NCBI GenBank assembly: GCA_035649895.1
Contig: DASRIS010000201.1
Location: 1-64,000, forward strand
Length of the DNA: 64,000 bases
Direction: 5' to 3'
Source: DASSUC01 sp035649895
GTDB taxonomy: Bacteria > Actinomycetota > Actinomycetes > Mycobacteriales > Micromonosporaceae
The stretch's first letter is position 1. Every line of letters starts with the position of its first letter. A program made the translations under genes and the position numbers. The notes under the pieces are model-generated. The model ran no database searches, was not told the origin of the DNA, and worked only from the letters and a program-made list of their open reading frames with translations. Of the stretch, positions 61,015 through 64,000 are shown piece after piece.

Positions 61015-61925
61015 GCCCGCCTCCGGCTCTGCCCCACCCGGCGCCCCTGCACGGCTCCGGCAGTGAGCTCCAGCGCCCGTCTTGCCCGGGCCCGGTTGCG
61101 GGCGGCGACGCCGACGAAGAGGCAGTCGACGACGGTCAGCTGGGCCAGGCGGCTGGCCATCGCGCCGGCCCGGTAGGTGGTCTCGCGCGCCGCCGTGGTC
61201 AGCACGAAGTCGGCCACCTCGGTGACCGGGGAGCGCGGGAAGTTGGTCAGGGCCACGGTGGTGGCGCCGCCGGCCCGGGCCACCTCAAGGATCTCCACCA
61301 CGTCCGCGGTGGCGCCGCTGTGCGAGATGCCGAACGCCACGTCGCCCCGGCCGAGCAGGGCGGCGGAGGCCAGCGCGGTGTGCACGTCCGGCCAGTAGAA
61401 CGCGGTACGCCCGATGCGGTGCAGCTTCTGCTGGAAGTCGGCGGCGACCGACCCGCTCGCGCTGGCGCCGTACACGTCCAGCCGCGAGGCGGCCACGATC
61501 GCGTCGACGACCTGGTCGCACACTGCCGGGTCGAGCTGCTCCGCGGTCTCCTCGACGGCTCGCGAGTCGTTGAACGAGATGGTGGCGATGATCTGGGCCA
61601 TGTCCGCCCCCGGCGGGATGTCGCCGCCGACCACCCGGGCGTCGGGCGGCTCGACCCGGCGGGCGGCCTCGGCCGCCAGCCGGATGCGCAGCTGGGGGTA
61701 GCCGTCCATGCCGACCGAGCGGCAGAACCGGATCACGGTCGCCTCGGAGGTGTGCGCGGCGGTGGCGAGGTCGGTGATCGTACGCCGCGCTGCCTCGCCC
61801 GGGTTGGCCACGACCAGGCGGCCTACCCGCTGCTCAGCCGGGGAGAGCGACGGCAGCAGCCCGTTGATCTGCACGAGCAGCCCGCTCAGTTCCCGGTTCA
61901 CAGAAAGCTTCGATGTCTTCGCCAC
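61011..61925 (-). CDS. murR: RpiR-family regulator (MurR-like)
   Basis: This 304-aa transcription factor has an N-terminal RpiR helix-turn-helix (INGLLPSLSPAEQRVGRLVVANPGEAARRTITDLATAAHTSEATVIRFCRSVGMDGYPQLRIRLA). A C-terminal SIS sugar-phosphate-binding domain follows (SRLDVYGASASGSVAADFQQKLHRIG and DVAFGISHSGATADVVEILEVA). It most likely senses MurNAc-6-phosphate and controls its own operon with murQ. GTG 61925 lies 4 bp from a palindromic operator and about 6 nt from a -10 box, implying a leaderless message. Confidence 0.9.
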   Translation of the reverse strand: MAKTSKLSVNRELSGLLVQINGLLPSLSPAEQRVGRLVVANPGEAARRTITDLATAAHTSEATVIRFCRSVGMDGYPQLRIRLAAEAARRVEPPDARVVGGDIPPGADMAQIIATISFNDSRAVEETAEQLDPAVCDQVVDAIVAASRLDVYGASASGSVAADFQQKLHRIGRTAFYWPDVHTALASAALLGRGDVAFGISHSGATADVVEILEVARAGGATTVALTNFPRSPVTEVADFVLTTAARETTYRAGAMASRLAQLTVVDCLFVGVAARNRARARRALELTAGAVQGRRVGQSRRRA

Positions 61926-61961
61926 AGCTGAAAGTTACTTTCATTCTTGCTGTTGCGTCAA
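61926..61961 (-). promoter_or_regulatory. leaderless promoter with overlapping operator for murR-murQ
   Basis: On the minus strand TTGACG (61956-61961) and TAACTT (61932-61937) are 18 bp apart. The -10 ends 6 nt before GTG 61925, so transcription would begin at or next to the start codon. TGAAAGTTACTTTCA (61929-61943), a perfect 7-bp-arm palindrome, covers the -10 and is the probable RpiR-family operator. Confidence 0.7.
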
Positions 61962-62033
61962 TCATCGCCCCGGGCAATCCCCTTCAGCCGCCAGGATTCG
62001 CGCCGGGTGATCTCCGTAGCGGGGCGTCGCCGG

Positions 62034-63092
62034 TCAGCGGTCAGCCGTAGCCGGCCGGGCGTGCCACGCCGCCAGCAGTGCCGCCTCGTCCTCGGCGGCC
62101 AGGCCGGGCCAGCCGGCGCGGTCGGCCAGCGGCACGCCGCCCAGCCAGGCCAGCGTGTCCCGCGCGGTGTCCGCGACGTCACGCGTGGCCAGCCCGGCGG
62201 CGAGGGACGCCGATACGTCCCGGGTCATGAAGCCGCCGTAGTCAGGCAACGGCAGCCACATCGGCAGCGACCGCGGCCCCATCCACGGCTGGACCCCGTG
62301 CTCGCTCAGGAAGTCCTGGTCCACCCAGGTCCACTGTGGGTCGACGGTCACGCCTCGGCTGCGTTGGGACTCGGCGGCCACGCCACGGCTTACCGCCTGG
62401 AGGAAGTCGATCCGGGACACGGGTGGGCCGATGCCGTCGTACCCGCCGGTGAGGCCGCTCTGGGCGGCCCGTACCAGCCACTCGGCCAGGTCGCGCACGT
62501 CCACCCACTGCACCGGGTCGCTCGGGCGCCCGGGCACCAGCACCTCGCCGCCACGGGCGAGCCGGTCCACCCAGTACGCGAACCGGCCGCTGTCATCGCC
62601 CGGCCCGACGATCAAGCCGGCCCGACAGATGAACCCGCGGTCCAGGCCGACGCCGGCGCGTACCGCCTCTTCGCAGGCGACCTTGCACGGGCCGTACGCC
62701 TTGTAGTCGTCGGCGGCCGGGTCGTCGACCTCGGGTGGCGCCGCAGCCAGGACCGGCGCGGAGCCGGCGCGCTGCCCCGGCGTGACCCGGTCGGCGTAGA
62801 CCGACCCGGTCGACACGTACGTCCAGTGACCGGTGCTGCCGGCCAGTGCGGCGACGGCCTTACGCACCTGGCTGGGGCGGCTGGACACGTCCACGACCGC
62901 GTCGAACGTGCTCTCCTCCAGCGGGGCCAGGCCGTCCGGGGCGTCCCGGTCCACCCGTACGAAGGTCACGCCTTCCGGCGGTGGGCCCGACTCGCCGCGG
63001 GCAGCGCAGGTCACCTCGTGGCCGGCAGCGCGAGCCGCCTCAGCGGTGGCCCGCCCGAGGAACGCGGTGCCGCCCAGGATCAACAGTCGCAT
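62034..63092 (-). CDS. NAD-dependent epimerase/dehydratase-family protein
   Basis: This 352-aa extended SDR has the nucleotide-binding motif LILGGTAFLGRATAEAARAAGHEV at residues 4-27, the strand-end STGHWTYVSTGSVYAD, and a YGPCK motif in place of the YxxxK catalytic pair (AYGPCKVACEEAV). PGRPSDPVQWVDVRDLAEWLV and the late LPMWLPLPDYGGF are typical of reductase-type members acting on sugar or aromatic substrates. ATG 63092 begins the family motif; the frame is open to 63278. The substrate is unknown. Confidence 0.82.
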   Translation of the reverse strand: MRLLILGGTAFLGRATAEAARAAGHEVTCAARGESGPPPEGVTFVRVDRDAPDGLAPLEESTFDAVVDVSSRPSQVRKAVAALAGSTGHWTYVSTGSVYADRVTPGQRAGSAPVLAAAPPEVDDPAADDYKAYGPCKVACEEAVRAGVGLDRGFICRAGLIVGPGDDSGRFAYWVDRLARGGEVLVPGRPSDPVQWVDVRDLAEWLVRAAQSGLTGGYDGIGPPVSRIDFLQAVSRGVAAESQRSRGVTVDPQWTWVDQDFLSEHGVQPWMGPRSLPMWLPLPDYGGFMTRDVSASLAAGLATRDVADTARDTLAWLGGVPLADRAGWPGLAAEDEAALLAAWHARPATADR

Positions 63093-63287
63093 GAGCCGAT
63101 CCTGCGGGACGGGACCCGTGACGAACAGCGCTGTTCGCCACGGGCGCAGCGGGCTCCCGACTGCCGGCGACGGAGGAGTCACGTCGAACGGCAGATCGGC
63201 ATGGTGCCCGGCGGAGTCGAAGCAGAACGCGTCGACCGTCGCGTCGCCAGGATGGACGGCGCTGGCGTCGTGGCTCACCTTCGCGTA

Positions 63288-64000
63288 TTACGCCCTGACG
63301 GTCGACCCCCAAAAGCGATGACCGCGAGCCGCTGAGGGCAGAGCGTCGCGAGCCCGTGCCCGACGAGCGCGCCACCCCGCGGAGATCAGGACAGCGAGCA
63401 AGACCAGGGCCGTCACGTCGGACAGCTGGCTACCATGCTTGCTGACCTGGCCCGAGAGTGCCGTACGGCTGCTCGGTCCGACGATCAACATAGAGGTGCC
63501 CCGCCCGGATAGGTAGGTCAGCGCCGGGTCGTAGTCGAAGGTTCCTGCGGGCGTAACAGTGAGCACGAAATCAACGTCGGCAGCGGGCGTCTGGAAACGG
63601 TACTGGCCGGGCAGCAGCCGCAAAGACTGCACCACCCACGCGTCCAGCCACGAGGTAGCGCCTGCGAGAGCGAACGCCTGAGCGGACAATCGGGTGGCGT
63701 CGATTGCGACCGGCAGACCGTGCAACGCCAGCGTCGATGTACCCCGCCCCGACAGATACGTCAACCCCGGGTCAAAGTCGAACGTCCCCCCAGGCGTCAC
63801 CGTCACCACACCCTGCCGCGGCCCTACAATCCCAGTCCACAACTGATAGACACCCGGCAACAACCGCAAGCTGGCCACCTCACCCGGGCTCACCGGGACA
63901 GTCGCCCCCTCAAACGCCCAGTACGCCGACTGCCCCCGCGGATCAACCACCACCGGCAGACCATGCAACACCAACGTCGACGTACCCCGCCCCGACAGAT
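63288..64000 (-). CDS. repeat-rich membrane-anchored protein, 5' end outside the window
   Basis: At least 228 aa of the C-terminal part are visible, and the frame continues past the window's right edge. Two units of about 85 residues share PGGTFDFDPGLTYLSGRGTS, then LHGLPV.ID, a GAT-type turn, SLRLLPG.Y.. and .VTVTP.GTFD. A third begins at the window edge. The C-terminus has one membrane helix (DVTALVLLAVLISAGW) and a basic tail, fitting a surface protein anchored by its C-terminus; no LPXTG motif is seen. I do not recognise the repeat family. Confidence 0.7.
   Translation of the reverse strand, partial: LSGRGTSTLVLHGLPVVVDPRGQSAYWAFEGATVPVSPGEVASLRLLPGVYQLWTGIVGPRQGVVTVTPGGTFDFDPGLTYLSGRGTSTLALHGLPVAIDATRLSAQAFALAGATSWLDAWVVQSLRLLPGQYRFQTPAADVDFVLTVTPAGTFDYDPALTYLSGRGTSMLIVGPSSRTALSGQVSKHGSQLSDVTALVLLAVLISAGWRARRARARDALPSAARGHRFWGSTVRA

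Overview
The window is high-GC actinomycete DNA. The sequence shows GC-rich third codon positions, GTG/TTG starts, ATGA/GTGA gene couplings, a DUF397/XRE pair, a PknG-type kinase and two cyclic di-AMP riboswitches upstream of cell-wall hydrolases. My best guess is a mycelial actinomycete of the Micromonosporaceae type, but family level is an inference.

Layout. 1-5.3 kb is a decaying accessory stretch: an alpha/beta hydrolase with a duplicated 37-bp edge, a DUF1444 gene, tRNA-Arg(TCT), a frameshifted CheB/PAS fusion pseudogene, a DOPA-dioxygenase-like gene lacking its N-terminus, and two small genes separated by a 390-bp miniature element with 19-bp perfect terminal inverted repeats and a 5-bp target duplication. 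5.6-10.2 kb holds an HTH/NB-ARC/TPR regulator facing a subtilisin-like protease and a separate small protein resembling that protease's own prodomain. 10.2-11.8 kb has a broken HTH-antitoxin/PIN module beside an intact VapBC.

12.2-24.7 kb is the most striking part: a membrane protein, a CHAT-family cysteine protease and a beta-rich 257-aa protein (possibly a pore-forming effector) are translationally coupled. They are followed by an extended GlnX-PknG-GlnH sensing island carrying PP2C phosphatase, VWA, FHA and coiled-coil proteins. By analogy with mycobacteria, GlnH would bind an amino acid outside the cell, GlnX would pass the signal across the membrane and PknG would phosphorylate an FHA partner, with the PP2C reversing it. 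Several island genes carry the rare TTA leucine codon. A codon-atypical ATP-grasp ligase gene follows.

26-32.5 kb is a lipid/sterol-type redox group: GMC oxidase, SDR, Cys-nucleophile hydrolase, FAD-linked oxidase and SRPBCC protein. 32.7-47.2 kb is mixed: a deleted CoA-binding pseudogene, a PGRP amidase, a Ser/Thr kinase with a beta-propeller, an ECF sigma factor with a fused membrane/extracellular part, a GH13 trehalose-synthase-like enzyme, XRE regulators, a membrane spermidine-synthase-like protein and the first riboswitch-controlled wall enzyme.

47.3-54.1 kb is a livFG-acyl-CoA ligase-livHM-substrate-binding-protein operon. 54.4-64 kb carries the second riboswitch with an NlpC/P60 hydrolase, a methyltransferase, a prolyl oligopeptidase, a group-2-like sigma70 factor, a murR-murQ peptidoglycan-recycling operon with a likely leaderless promoter, an epimerase, and the 3' part of a repeat-rich membrane-anchored protein that runs off the window.
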